DNA from: CAIYZT01 sp031385445
GTDB taxonomy: Bacteria; Pseudomonadota; Alphaproteobacteria; Rhodobacterales; Rhodobacteraceae
Assembly: GCA_031385445.1 (NCBI GenBank)
Contig: JANNBM010000062.1
Span: 62,001 to 126,000, forward strand
DNA: 64,000 nucleotides
Direction of reading: 5' to 3'
Under the pieces are notes generated by a model that saw only the letters and a list, made by a program, of their open reading frames with translations, made no database searches and was not told the DNA's origin. This document shows, one piece after another, positions 19,161 to 28,674 of this stretch; within the stretch, counting starts at the first letter, position 1; every line of letters begins with the position of its first letter. Both the position numbers and the translations under genes were made by a program.

Positions 19161-19730
19161 TCAGTCCTGCGCGCGGCCCTGATAGGAATAATCTTCGGTG
19201 TTGATCACGATCTTGATGCCCGCGCCGATATGTGGCGGCACCAGAACCCGCAAGCCATTGGTGCAAATCGCGGGCTTGTAAGACGACGAGGCGGTCTGAC
19301 CCTTGACCACCGGTTCGGTTTCGGCAATCTCGACCGTGACGCGCTGCGGCAGAGACATCGAAATGGCGGCATCCTCATAGGTTTGCAGGTAAACCTTCAT
19401 CCCGTCGGTCAAAAACACCTTGTCATCGCCCACAACATCGCCCGAAACCGCGATCTGCTCATAGGTTTCGGGGTTCATGAAGTGATAGCCTTCGCTGTCT
19501 TCATACAGGAAATCATACTCGCGCTCGTCCACCGAAGCCTTTTCAACCATCTCGGTCGTGCGCCAGCGTTCAGCCACCTTCACCCCGTCCGAGATGCGGC
19601 GCATGTCAACCGATGTGGTGGGTGTGCCTTTGCCGGGGTGGAAGTTTTCGGACTTCAGCACCAGGTAAAGCCGGCCCTCCATTTCAACGATATTGCCCTT
19701 GCGCAGCGAGGAGGCGATGACTTTGACCAC
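19161..19730 (-). CDS. efp: Elongation factor P
   Basis: 189 residues, the standard length. EF-P enters stalled ribosomes and helps form peptide bonds at proline runs. It has the KOW-like N-terminal domain and two OB domains. The modification-site loop is FHPGKGTPTT with Lys34 at its tip, which in this subtype receives beta-lysine. The divergent gene at 19835 encodes the EpmA enzyme that performs the attachment, a strong functional match. Confidence 0.97.
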   Translation of the reverse strand: MVKVIASSLRKGNIVEMEGRLYLVLKSENFHPGKGTPTTSVDMRRISDGVKVAERWRTTEMVEKASVDEREYDFLYEDSEGYHFMNPETYEQIAVSGDVVGDDKVFLTDGMKVYLQTYEDAAISMSLPQRVTVEIAETEPVVKGQTASSSYKPAICTNGLRVLVPPHIGAGIKIVINTEDYSYQGRAQD

Positions 19731-19834
19731 GGTTCTTTCCTTGTGTCACGACAGGCCCCGCTTTATGGGGCTGAATGGTTTGGCCGCGCTTAGCGCATTT
19801 GAAACGAAATCTCTAGCCCCGGGGGCCATTAAAC

Positions 19835-20869
19835 TTGACCAATCGTTGGTGGAACCCGCAAACGCACGCCGATCGCCGCCCGCTTTTGCTGGTGCGAAAC
19901 CGGATTCAGGCGGGATTGCGGGGTTGGCTGGCGGAGGCGGGTTTTACCGAGGTGGACCCGGCGGCGCTTGCGATCAGTCCGGGGAACGAGGCGCATCTGC
20001 ACGCCTTTGAAACAACAGCGATCGGCAATGATGGGGTCGGGGCGACGCGGTATCTGCACACCAGCCCGGAATTTGCGATGAAAAAGCTGCTCGCGGCGGG
20101 GGAAACCCGCATCGCCGCCTTCGCGCATGTGTTTCGCAACCGCGAGCGCGGCGCGCGCCATAGCCCGGAATTTGTGATGCTTGAATGGTACCGGGTGGGG
20201 CAAAGTTATGACGTTTTGATGGGCGACGTGGCTGCGATGGTCGGGGTTGCTGCGGTGCAGACGGGGGCGCAGGTGCTGCGGTTTGGCGATCTGACCTGCG
20301 ATCCTTTTGCGGCGTATGAGCGGGTGACGGTGGCGGATGCCTTTGAAACCTATGCCGGAATTGACCTGATGGCGACGATGGACGCGAAGGGTGAAACCGA
20401 CGTGGCCGCGATGGCGGCGCAGATGGACCGGGCGGGGGTGCGGCGCGCGGCGGATGATACCTGGTCCGACATGCTGTCGCGGGCCTTGTCCGAAAAGGTC
20501 GAACCGCATCTTGGGCAGGGACGGCTGACCATGCTGGACCATTACCCCGCCGCCGAGGCTGCACTTGCCCGCCGCGTGCCCGGGGACGCGCGCATTGCCG
20601 AGCGGTTTGAGGTTTATGCCTGCGGGGTGGAACTGGCCAATGGCTTTGGCGAGTTGACCAACCCAGCCGAGCAGCGACGGCGGTTCGAGGCCGAGATGAC
20701 CGAAAAGCTGCGGGTTTATGGCGAGCGCTATCCGATGGACGAGGACCTGCTGGCGGCTTTGGCGATCATGCCCGACGCCTGCGGCATTGCGATGGGTTTT
20801 GACCGGCTGGTGATGCTCGCCACCGGGGCGCCGCGCATTGACGATGTCATCTGGGCACCCCCGGCCTAA
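19835..20869 (+). CDS. epmA: EF-P lysine ligase EpmA (PoxA/GenX)
   Basis: 344 residues, a truncated class II lysyl-tRNA-synthetase paralogue lacking the tRNA-binding domain. Motif 2 (AAFAHVFRNRERGARHSPEF) and motif 3 (GIAMGFDRLVML) of class II enzymes are clear. It attaches (R)-beta-lysine to Lys34 of EF-P. The start appears to be TTG at 19835, since no ATG precedes the conserved region. It is divergent from efp. The partner EpmB (lysine 2,3-aminomutase) is not in the window. Confidence 0.9.
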   Translation: MTNRWWNPQTHADRRPLLLVRNRIQAGLRGWLAEAGFTEVDPAALAISPGNEAHLHAFETTAIGNDGVGATRYLHTSPEFAMKKLLAAGETRIAAFAHVFRNRERGARHSPEFVMLEWYRVGQSYDVLMGDVAAMVGVAAVQTGAQVLRFGDLTCDPFAAYERVTVADAFETYAGIDLMATMDAKGETDVAAMAAQMDRAGVRRAADDTWSDMLSRALSEKVEPHLGQGRLTMLDHYPAAEAALARRVPGDARIAERFEVYACGVELANGFGELTNPAEQRRRFEAEMTEKLRVYGERYPMDEDLLAALAIMPDACGIAMGFDRLVMLATGAPRIDDVIWAPPA

Positions 20870-20949
20870 AGATTTAAGGGCCGCCGCGCATTGACCTTGC
20901 CGAAGTCAAATGCCATTTCCTTAGCCAATGCTTTCCAAGGGAGACACCC

Positions 20950-22788
20950 ATGCCGGTTTATCGTTCACGCACGACCACCCATGGCCGCAACATGGCCGGC
21001 GCGCGCGGCCTTTGGCGTGCCACGGGCATGAAGGACGGCGATTTCGGCAAGCCGATCATCGCCATCGTCAACTCGTTCACCCAGTTCGTGCCGGGTCATG
21101 TGCATCTCAAAGACCTTGGCCAGATGGTTGCGCGCGAGGTTGAGGCGGCGGGCGGGGTTGCCAAGGAATTCAACACCATCGCGGTCGATGACGGCATTGC
21201 GATGGGCCATGACGGCATGCTGTATTCGCTGCCCTCGCGCGAATTGATCGCCGACAGCGTGGAATACATGGTTAACGCGCATTGCGCCGATGCCATGGTG
21301 TGCATTTCCAACTGCGACAAGATCACCCCCGGCATGCTGATGGCCGCAATGCGGCTGAATATTCCGGTGGTGTTCGTGTCCGGCGGGCCGATGGAAGCGG
21401 GCAAGGCGGTGATCAAGGGCCGCGAGATCGCGCTGGATCTGGTCGACGCGATGGTTGTGGCCGCCGACGACAGCTATACCGACGAAGAAGTGGACGAGAT
21501 CGAAAAGGCGGCTTGCCCGACTTGCGGGTCCTGTTCGGGCATGTTTACCGCCAATTCGATGAACTGCCTGACCGAGGCGCTGGGCCTGTCCTTGCCGGGT
21601 AACGGGTCAACCCTTGCCACCCACGCCGACCGCCAGCGGTTGTTTGAACAGGCGGGACATCTGATCGTCGAGATCACAAAACGGCATTATGAGCAGGACG
21701 ATATGACCGTCCTGCCGCGCAATATCGCCAACAAGGCGGCGTTTGAAAACGCCATGGCTCTGGATGTGGCGATGGGCGGATCGACCAATACAGTGCTGCA
21801 CGTTCTGGCCGCCGCGCATGAAGGCGGGATCGATTTCACCATGGCCGACATCGACCGGATTTCGCGCAAGGTGCCGTGCCTGTCCAAGGTCGCCCCGGCA
21901 AAGCAGGATGTGCATATGGAAGATGTGCACCGGGCGGGCGGGATCATGGCAATTCTTGGCCAGTTGGACGTGGCCGGCCTGTTGAACCGCGACTGCGTGA
22001 CCGTGCATGCGCCCAGCATCGGGGCTGCGCTGGACCATTGGGATATCAGCCGCACCAATCTCGAAGAGGTGCGCCAGTTCTTCAAGGCGGCGCCCGGCAA
22101 TGTGCGCACCGCGGTCGCGTTTTCGCAGTCCAAACGCTATGCCGAACTGGACCTTGACCGCGAGCATGGTGTGATCCGCTCGGCCAAACATGCGTTTTCC
22201 AAGGACGGCGGTTTGGCGGTTCTTTCGGGCAATATCGCGCCCGAGGGCTGTATCGTGAAAACCGCCGGCGTGGACGAAAGCATCCTCGTGTTTTCCGGAC
22301 CTGCCCGCGTTTTTGAATCGCAAAACGCCTCAGTTGAGGCGATTTTGTCGAACAAGATCAAAGAGGGCGATGTTCTGGTCATCCGGTACGAGGGGCCAAA
22401 GGGCGGGCCGGGGATGCAGGAAATGCTGTATCCGACCAGCTATTTGAAATCAAAAGGTCTGGGCAAGGCTTGCGCTTTGCTGACCGACGGGCGGTTTTCG
22501 GGCGGCACTTCGGGCCTGTCGATCGGCCATGTCTCGCCCGAGGCGGCGGCGGGCGGGCTAATCGGGCTGGTGCACGAGGGCGATATGATCGACATCGACA
22601 TTCCCGCGCGGACGATATCCTTGCGGGTTGCTCAGGATGTTCTGGCGGCACGGCGGGCGGCACAGGACGTGGCAGGCTGGAAGCCCGCGAAAAAGCGGCC
22701 ACGCAAGATTTCCGAGGCGCTGCGGGCCTATGCCCTGTTCGCGACCTCGGCGGCGACGGGGGCCGTGCGGCGCTTGCCGGAAGACTAG
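20950..22788 (+). CDS. ilvD: Dihydroxy-acid dehydratase
   Basis: 612 residues. It makes the 2-keto acid precursors of valine and isoleucine. The iron-sulphur cysteines are in VCISNCDKITPG and CPTCGSCSGMFTANSMNCL, and the C-terminal region has GGTSGLSIGHVSPEA. An AAGGGAGA site precedes the ATG. The true IlvD N-terminus (YRSRTTTHGRNMAGARGLWRA) separates it from the sugar-acid dehydratase at 11309. Confidence 0.97.
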   Translation: MPVYRSRTTTHGRNMAGARGLWRATGMKDGDFGKPIIAIVNSFTQFVPGHVHLKDLGQMVAREVEAAGGVAKEFNTIAVDDGIAMGHDGMLYSLPSRELIADSVEYMVNAHCADAMVCISNCDKITPGMLMAAMRLNIPVVFVSGGPMEAGKAVIKGREIALDLVDAMVVAADDSYTDEEVDEIEKAACPTCGSCSGMFTANSMNCLTEALGLSLPGNGSTLATHADRQRLFEQAGHLIVEITKRHYEQDDMTVLPRNIANKAAFENAMALDVAMGGSTNTVLHVLAAAHEGGIDFTMADIDRISRKVPCLSKVAPAKQDVHMEDVHRAGGIMAILGQLDVAGLLNRDCVTVHAPSIGAALDHWDISRTNLEEVRQFFKAAPGNVRTAVAFSQSKRYAELDLDREHGVIRSAKHAFSKDGGLAVLSGNIAPEGCIVKTAGVDESILVFSGPARVFESQNASVEAILSNKIKEGDVLVIRYEGPKGGPGMQEMLYPTSYLKSKGLGKACALLTDGRFSGGTSGLSIGHVSPEAAAGGLIGLVHEGDMIDIDIPARTISLRVAQDVLAARRAAQDVAGWKPAKKRPRKISEALRAYALFATSAATGAVRRLPED

Positions 22789-22974
22789 GGGGCGAAACCA
22801 GCAGTCACTTTGTCCAATTAGATTTCAATCGAATTGGACCGCGCCTGCCCGCCCCGGCAGGCGCGTATTCACGCACCATACAAGCAGTCGCGGTCCAAAT
22901 CATCAGAGGGTGGAGATTGCCGAAAACCCCTTGGCCTGCGGCTTGCGCCCGCGGCCAAAGGTCCGAAAACGACG

Positions 22975-24351
22975 TTAGTGCCGCCCGGTCAGCCAATTGC
23001 CAAAGGCCGCGAACTTTGACGGCGGGATGCCAAGCCGGGCCTCGCGCGCATCACCGATGCGCAGCAATTGATACATCAGATGCACGCCAAGCCAGCGCAA
23101 CGGCTCGATCTCCCATTTGCGGACCTTGCGGTTGACCCACGGCAGGCGGGTCAGCGCCGTGTCACGGCCCATCGCCAGATCAGCCAGTGTCTGGCCTGCA
23201 AGGTTCGAGGTCGACACGCCCACGCCGACATAGCCGCCCGCCCAGCCAAGGCCGGTGCCCCGGTCAAGCCCCACCGTCGCGCACCAGTCGCGCGGCACGC
23301 CAAGGACGCCGCACCAGGCGTGGTCGACGGCATAATCGGCGGCGGCAGGGAAATGCTGACGCAGAACCTCGGTCAGGCGGCGGATGGTTTCGGCGTCCGG
23401 CGCGCCGTTCTTGTCCATCCTGGAGCCGAACTTGTACGGCACGCCGCGCGCACCAACGGTGATGCGGCCCTCGCGCGTGCGCTGGCAATAGCAGTAGGCG
23501 CTGTTCATGTCGCCGATCAGCTCGTGCCCGTCCCAGCCAATTTTGTCCCAGACTTCGTCCGGCAAGGGGACGGTGGCGATCTGGGCGGAGTTCAGCGGCA
23601 GCCAGTCGCGATTGTGGCCGGGCAGGCCAGCGGTGAAGCCTTCGGTGCAGCGCAGGATGATCGGCGCGCGCAGGGTGCCGTGGGGCGTGGTGACGGCGCC
23701 TTTGGCATAGGACAGAACTTCGGTATCCTCATGGATAACCGCGCCCGCACGCTCCACCGCTTCGGCAAGTCCGCGCACCAGCTTGGCTGGCTGCACGCGG
23801 GTCATGCCGGACAGGGTCATCGCGCCCAAGGCGCCCGGCACGGAAATGCGCTGCGCCACCTCGGCGGCAGACAGAACGCGCACCCGGTGGGCATTGCCCC
23901 AGGTTTGGTGATCGGTCACAGCTTCGTGCAGGCGGATCAGTTGGGCGGGGTTGGTGGCGATCATCATCTCTTCGGTGGGAAGGATGTCGGCGTCGATGCC
24001 CTCGGCTTCGCACACGGCGGAAATCTCGGCCACGGTGGATTCCAGCGCCGTCACCATATCCAGCACCGCCTGCCGCGAGGTGTCTTTGGCATAGGCCGCG
24101 TGGTTCCACGAAAACGTGCCCATGCACCAACCGCCATTGCGCCCCGACGCGCCAAAGCCGGCAAAGTCCTTTTCCAGAACCACAACGCGCAGATGCGGGG
24201 CGGCTTTCATCAGGTAATAGGCGGTCCAAAGCCCGGTAAACCCCGCGCCGATAATGGCAACATCGGCGGCCCTGTCGCCTTGCAAGGCGGGGCGGCGGGT
24301 TTGCGGCAGGCCGATATCGGCGTACCAGAACGAAACGTCTCCGATGTGCAT
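22975..24351 (-). CDS. FAD-dependent oxidoreductase (DAO family)
   Basis: 458 residues. The dinucleotide-binding motif VAIIGAGFTG is at 31-40, then EKDFAGFGASGRNGGW, typical of the D-amino-acid oxidase/glycine oxidase-like family (gamma-glutamylputrescine oxidase-like subgroup). It would oxidise an amine or amino acid. The start at 24351 has AGGGACAG upstream; in-frame ATGs at 24369 and 24408 are alternatives. It follows a decayed glycosyltransferase gene on the same strand and converges on ilvD. Substrate is not known. Confidence 0.85.
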   Translation of the reverse strand: MHIGDVSFWYADIGLPQTRRPALQGDRAADVAIIGAGFTGLWTAYYLMKAAPHLRVVVLEKDFAGFGASGRNGGWCMGTFSWNHAAYAKDTSRQAVLDMVTALESTVAEISAVCEAEGIDADILPTEEMMIATNPAQLIRLHEAVTDHQTWGNAHRVRVLSAAEVAQRISVPGALGAMTLSGMTRVQPAKLVRGLAEAVERAGAVIHEDTEVLSYAKGAVTTPHGTLRAPIILRCTEGFTAGLPGHNRDWLPLNSAQIATVPLPDEVWDKIGWDGHELIGDMNSAYCYCQRTREGRITVGARGVPYKFGSRMDKNGAPDAETIRRLTEVLRQHFPAAADYAVDHAWCGVLGVPRDWCATVGLDRGTGLGWAGGYVGVGVSTSNLAGQTLADLAMGRDTALTRLPWVNRKVRKWEIEPLRWLGVHLMYQLLRIGDAREARLGIPPSKFAAFGNWLTGRH

Positions 24352-24411
24352 GTTCTGTCCCTGCGCCATGGTCGCCCGCAGTGTGGCGCTGCTTGCGGTT
24401 GGACGCAAGGT

Positions 24412-25506
24412 GGCCCTGGCAGGCGGGGATCAGCGACGGCAAGTTGGCCGCCAAATGGTCAAGGGTCAACCGCAGATGCTCGACGTCGATCACCAGATCA
24501 CGTTTGTGGGCGCCTGGGGTCAAGGTATGAAAGCGCGAGACGATCTGATGACAGCGCGGGCCAAGGGCGCGGCAAGGCGGCAAGCAGGGATTGACATGGG
24601 CCGGGGCGAAACATTCAATCACGCAGCAAAGCGGCGGCATGCACAGCATTTGCGCAAGGCTGGACCCATGCGGGAAGGCCAGAATCTCGGCCGATTTGAC
24701 CGCGATCAGCGGGTCTTTGAAGGACAAAGCCATCCTGTCCACAACGTCGAACCCATAATCCTTGAGGCAGGCATAAACCTCGGGCCGGTTCAGGGTTTGG
24801 CCGCCATTGTGCGACGCGCTTGCCCGTTCGAGCCAAAGGCGGCGCGCAGGGGGGCTTTGCTGGCCTTTCAGCGGACCAAGCAGCGCCTTGCGCAGCACAG
24901 CGGGAGCGATGGGGCGCAGGTGCAATGCGCCGCAGGTCATGGCCGCAGTGAACAGGGCCGAGCGAAAGCCTGTGGGCTGGACGGGCTGCAAAATACGCCG
25001 GGGCAGAACGCCAAGCGCCTGAAGGATCGGCACGGTGAAGGCCGGAAGATCGGTGAAAACAGAGGGTCAGGCCAGACCCAAGGCTTCAAACTGGGCCACT
25101 TTGCGCATCTCTTCGAGCCAATGGGCGACGTTGCGCGCAAAGACATTGCCAAGGATCACAATGGTTTGCGCGCTGATCGCTGCATCAAAGGGCTGCAAAT
25201 AGGCCGAACCTGTTGGCGACTGCGGCCAGCGCTGAATGATGAAATCCAAGGTTTCAACGTCCAGAATGCTTTGGGCGGGCACGACCAAATCCTCGGTCAA
25301 GCAAAGCCCTTGCCCCTTTGCGAGGACATTGGCCAAAAGAAGACATCGGGAATTTCAGCGACGCGAATGGGTGCGTTGAAACCCTTGGGCGGCGAAGCCG
25401 CAACCAAGGACCGATCGATCGTGGAAATGACGGAGCGGCAAGTGAGCGCTGCAAGGTCGATGCCGGAATGACGGATGGTCTTTGACGTCTTCATGGCGCA
25501 GATCAT
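24412..25506 (-). pseudogene. GT61-like glycosyltransferase, broken
   Basis: Read together, three pieces form one GT61 (DUF563) glycosyltransferase. It starts at 25506 with an AGGGA site. At about 25333-25340 the frame shifts in a run of T: adding one T would join VFF to LANVLAKGQG. At 25067-25069 an in-frame TGA interrupts ...FEALGLA / PSVFTDLPAFTV. The last piece carries the family motifs: HWLEEM before the stop, and RPEVYACLKDYGFDVV and FPHGSSLAQM after it. No stop ends the reading frame before it runs into the next gene. It is therefore a decayed gene, unless assembly errors are involved. Confidence 0.65.
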
Positions 25507-25560
25507 CCGTTCCCTTTTGGCCTGCGGCAGCGCGCAACCTGTGGGCTGGTTGGGCGGGCG

Positions 25561-25628
25561 GTGCAAGAGGGGGCTCTGCCCCAAGCCGCCTTTGGCGGCT
25601 TTCCCCGGGATATTTAGGGACAGATGAA
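25561..25628 (-). terminator. 3' element TTCATCTGTCC plus hairpins behind LysR gene
   Basis: On the minus strand, five bases after the LysR stop, comes TTCATCTGTCC (25628-25618). An A/T tract and ATCCCGGGG follow, and then two hairpins: AAGCCGCC-AAA-GGCGGCTT and GGGGC-AGA-GCCCC. This is the second copy of the element found at 13964. Confidence 0.6.
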
Positions 25629-25633
25629 TGGGG

Positions 25634-26515
25634 TTAGCTGATCTCGGTTTCAAGCCAATTGCGGAAAGAGGCGAGGGGCGCGCGGGGCGGGGCGGCGGCG
25701 GGGAAGGCAAGGAAGTAGGCGCCGCTGGCAGGGATGGCGGAGCCGAAGGCGGGGATAAGGCGGTGTTCGGCAAGGTCGCGCTCCAGCAGGAAGGTCGGCA
25801 CAAGCGCGGCGCCAAGGCCGTGGATGGCCGCTTGGATCATGGTGGCAAACTGATCGAACAGCATGGCGGGCGGGCGGGGGGCGGTGTGGCTGTGATGGGC
25901 CAGCCAACGCGACCAGTCACCGGGGCGGCTTTGCAACTGTAACAGTGGCAGGGTGAGGATTTGGGCGGCGGAGGCGAGCGGGGCTTTGATCATGGAAGGA
26001 GCGGCAACGGCGATCAGGTCTTCGTCCATCAGTTTGAGATAGGCGGCGCCCGGCCAATCCTGATGGCCGTAGTGGATGGCGGCGTCAAACGGGTTTTCGG
26101 CGAAGTCGAAGGGTTTGAGGCGGGTGGACAGATTGATTGTCACCTCGGGATGGGCGCGTGCAAAACGGGCAAGGCGAGGGGCGAGCCAGTGCATGCCAAA
26201 GGCGGGCAGGATCGCGAGGTTCAGCGTGCCGCCTGCCGGATTGGCGCGCAGGGTGAGGGAGGCAGTCGCGAGGGTGGCAAGCGCGCGCCGCGCCTCGGCC
26301 ACGAAATCAAGCGCGGCGGGGGTCAGACGCAGGCGGTGCTTTTCGCGGACGAGCAGGGCCACGCCAAGTTGGCCTTCAAGCACTTGAAGTTGACGCGAGA
26401 TGGCGCCTTGGGTCAGGTTCAACTCGGCGGCCGCCGCAGAGGCGCTGCCAAGGCGGGCAAGCGATTCTAGCGCCAGAAGGGAGGGGATCGAGGGCAGATA
26501 GCGGCGGGCAAACAT
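25634..26515 (-). CDS. LysR-family regulator (GcvA type)
   Basis: 293 residues. The helix-turn-helix is LALESLARLGSASAAAAELN-LTQGAISRQLQVLE and the effector domain follows. It is divergent from glutaryl-CoA dehydrogenase, 90 bp apart, and is probably its regulator. The start at 26515 has GAGGAA upstream. The small perfect inverted repeat ATGAGG-TTT-CCTCAT (26516-26530) covers that ribosome binding site. Confidence 0.88.
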   Translation of the reverse strand: MFARRYLPSIPSLLALESLARLGSASAAAAELNLTQGAISRQLQVLEGQLGVALLVREKHRLRLTPAALDFVAEARRALATLATASLTLRANPAGGTLNLAILPAFGMHWLAPRLARFARAHPEVTINLSTRLKPFDFAENPFDAAIHYGHQDWPGAAYLKLMDEDLIAVAAPSMIKAPLASAAQILTLPLLQLQSRPGDWSRWLAHHSHTAPRPPAMLFDQFATMIQAAIHGLGAALVPTFLLERDLAEHRLIPAFGSAIPASGAYFLAFPAAAPPRAPLASFRNWLETEIS

Positions 26516-26605
26516 ATGAGGTTTCCTCATGGGTTGGTGAGGCAGTTTCGATGGTAATTTGCGGGAAATCGTGGGATAAGGCGAGAAGTTTATGAGGAGC
26601 ACGCA

Positions 26606-27826
26606 ATGAACGGTCAACCCAAGCTGAAAGCCAAGGATGCGCCCGATCTGGGGCGGTTTGATTGGCAGGACCCGTTCCGGCTTGATGATCAGCTGAGCGA
26701 GGAAGAGCGGATGCTGCGCGATGGGGCGCGGGCCTATGCGCAGGAAAAGCTGCAACCGCGGGTGATTGCCGCCTACCGCGAAGAAAGCACGGATCCGGGG
26801 ATTTTCCGGGAGATGGGGCAGATGGGGCTGCTTGGCACCACGATTCCGCAAGAATATGGCGGGCTGGGCGCCAGTTATGTGGCCTACGGTTTGATCGCGC
26901 GCGAGGTCGAGCGGGTCGACAGCGGCTATCGCAGCATGATGTCGGTGCAATCCAGTCTGGTGATGTATCCGATCTATGCCTATGGCACCGAGGCGCAGCG
27001 GATGAAATATCTGCCGAAGCTGGCGGCGGGGGAGTGGATCGGCTGTTTCGGGCTGACCGAGCCGGAAGCGGGGTCGGATCCGGGCAGCATGAGGACGACA
27101 GCGCAGAAAACCGCGAACGGCTATGTGCTGAACGGCGCGAAAATGTGGATCTCCAATGCGCCGATTGCGGATGTTTTCGTGATCTGGGCCAAGTCGGACG
27201 CGCATGGCGGCAAGATCCGGGGGTTCGTGCTGGACAAGGGCACCAAGGGGCTGAGCGCACCGAAGGTGGGGGGCAAGTTGTCGCTGCGGGCTTCGGTGAC
27301 GGGCGAGATCGTGATGAAGGATGTCGAGGTTGGTGAGGACGCATTGCTGCCGTTTGTCGAGGGGCTGAAAGGGCCGTTTGGCTGTTTGAACCGGGCGCGC
27401 TACGGGATTTCCTGGGGCGTTCTGGGGGCGGCAGAATACTGTATGGCGGCGGCGCGGCAATATGGGCTGGACCGCAAGCAATTCGGCAAGCCCTTGGCGG
27501 GAATGCAGATTTACCAACTTAAGCTGGCAAATATGATGACCGAGATTTCGCTGGGGCTGCAGGCGAGCCTGCGGGTTGGCAGGCTGATGGACGAAGCGAA
27601 TGCGGCGCCCGAGATGATTTCCATTGTGAAGCGGAACAACTGCGGCAAGGCTTTGGAGGCGGCGCGCCATGCACGGGACATGCATGGCGGCAACGGGATT
27701 TCCGAGGATTTTCAGGTGATGCGGCATATGGTGAACCTTGAAACGGTGAACACCTATGAGGGCACGCATGATGTGCATGCGCTGATTTTGGGGCGGGCGA
27801 TCACCGGGTTGCAGGCGTTCTTCTAG
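26606..27826 (+). CDS. gcdH: Glutaryl-CoA dehydrogenase
   Basis: 406 residues. It oxidises and decarboxylates glutaryl-CoA to crotonyl-CoA in lysine/tryptophan breakdown, using FAD and an electron-transfer flavoprotein. Family features: GCFGLTEPEAGSDPGSM near the flavin, KMWISNAPIADVF, and the catalytic base Glu385 in NTYEGTHDVH. GAGGAG precedes the ATG. It is divergent from a LysR gene, as in other proteobacteria. Confidence 0.95.
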   Translation: MNGQPKLKAKDAPDLGRFDWQDPFRLDDQLSEEERMLRDGARAYAQEKLQPRVIAAYREESTDPGIFREMGQMGLLGTTIPQEYGGLGASYVAYGLIAREVERVDSGYRSMMSVQSSLVMYPIYAYGTEAQRMKYLPKLAAGEWIGCFGLTEPEAGSDPGSMRTTAQKTANGYVLNGAKMWISNAPIADVFVIWAKSDAHGGKIRGFVLDKGTKGLSAPKVGGKLSLRASVTGEIVMKDVEVGEDALLPFVEGLKGPFGCLNRARYGISWGVLGAAEYCMAAARQYGLDRKQFGKPLAGMQIYQLKLANMMTEISLGLQASLRVGRLMDEANAAPEMISIVKRNNCGKALEAARHARDMHGGNGISEDFQVMRHMVNLETVNTYEGTHDVHALILGRAITGLQAFF

Positions 27827-27918
27827 GGGCCGTTTGGGGCCCCGGGGGGGCCTTAAGTGGCCATTGTCTTGCGGTGGGCTTAAGCTATGGTCAGGCGGGC
27901 AAAAAGGAGCCTTAGGCC

Positions 27919-28674
27919 ATGAAAAGACTGATATTTGCCGCGATGATCGTGCTGGCCGCAGGCGCAGTGCGGGCCGAAGAGATCACGGTTTTTGCGGCAT
28001 CAAGCCTGAAAACCGCGCTGGACGAGATCGCGGCGACCTTCAGCGCGGGATCGGGGGTTCCGGTGGTTCTGGCCTATGACGGCTCGGCCAAGCTGGCGCA
28101 GCAGATCCTAAACGGCGCGCCGGCGGATCTGTTCATTTCGGCGGCGCCCAACTGGATGGATGCGGCGGCGGGCGCGATGGTGGCGGGCAGCCGGGTTGAT
28201 TTGTTGGGCAATGATCTGGCGCTGATTGCAGCGGGGCAGATGGGGGCGCAAGAGATAACGCAAGCGCTTGATATAGGTGTGTTATTGGGGGGCGGGCGGC
28301 TGGCGATGGGGCAGGTCAACGCGGTTCCTGTTGGGCAATACGGGCAGGCGGCTTTACAGAATTTGGGGCTTTGGGCGCAGGTCAAGGACCATCTTGCCGA
28401 GGTGGAAACGGCGCGCGCGGCGCTGGATCTGGTGGCGCGGGGCGAGGTGCCTTTGGGAGTGGTTTACGGGTCGGATTTTGTGGCCGCGCGGGCGGCGGGG
28501 TTGGATGTGTCCCTGATCGGGATTTTTCCCGACACAAGCCATCCGCCCATCCGGTATCCGGCGGCTTTGGTGACGGGGGCGGGGCCGGAGGCAGCGCAGT
28601 TTTTGGCGTATCTGCAAGGTCCGCAGGCGCGGGAGGTCTTTGAAACTCAAGGATTTACGGTATTGCCGCCATGA
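27919..28674 (+). CDS. modA: Molybdate-binding protein ModA
   Basis: 251 residues. The signal peptide runs to about residue 20 (VRAEE), so it is periplasmic. Family motifs: VFAASSLKTALDEI, YDGSAKLAQQI and ADLFISAA. It captures molybdate or tungstate for the ABC importer. The ATG follows an AAGGAG about 12 bases away. The stop overlaps the start of modB by four bases. Confidence 0.95.
   Translation: MKRLIFAAMIVLAAGAVRAEEITVFAASSLKTALDEIAATFSAGSGVPVVLAYDGSAKLAQQILNGAPADLFISAAPNWMDAAAGAMVAGSRVDLLGNDLALIAAGQMGAQEITQALDIGVLLGGGRLAMGQVNAVPVGQYGQAALQNLGLWAQVKDHLAEVETARAALDLVARGEVPLGVVYGSDFVAARAAGLDVSLIGIFPDTSHPPIRYPAALVTGAGPEAAQFLAYLQGPQAREVFETQGFTVLPP

Noticed and set aside
23729..24408. C-terminal extension of the glycosyltransferase frame
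   Set aside because: It lies out of frame inside the FAD oxidoreductase gene and shows no homology-like pattern; it is readthrough of a gene that has lost its stop.
26606..27778. Long minus-strand frame continuing from the LysR gene across gcdH
   Set aside because: It runs antisense to a clear acyl-CoA dehydrogenase, and the LysR protein has its own start and ribosome binding site at 26515.
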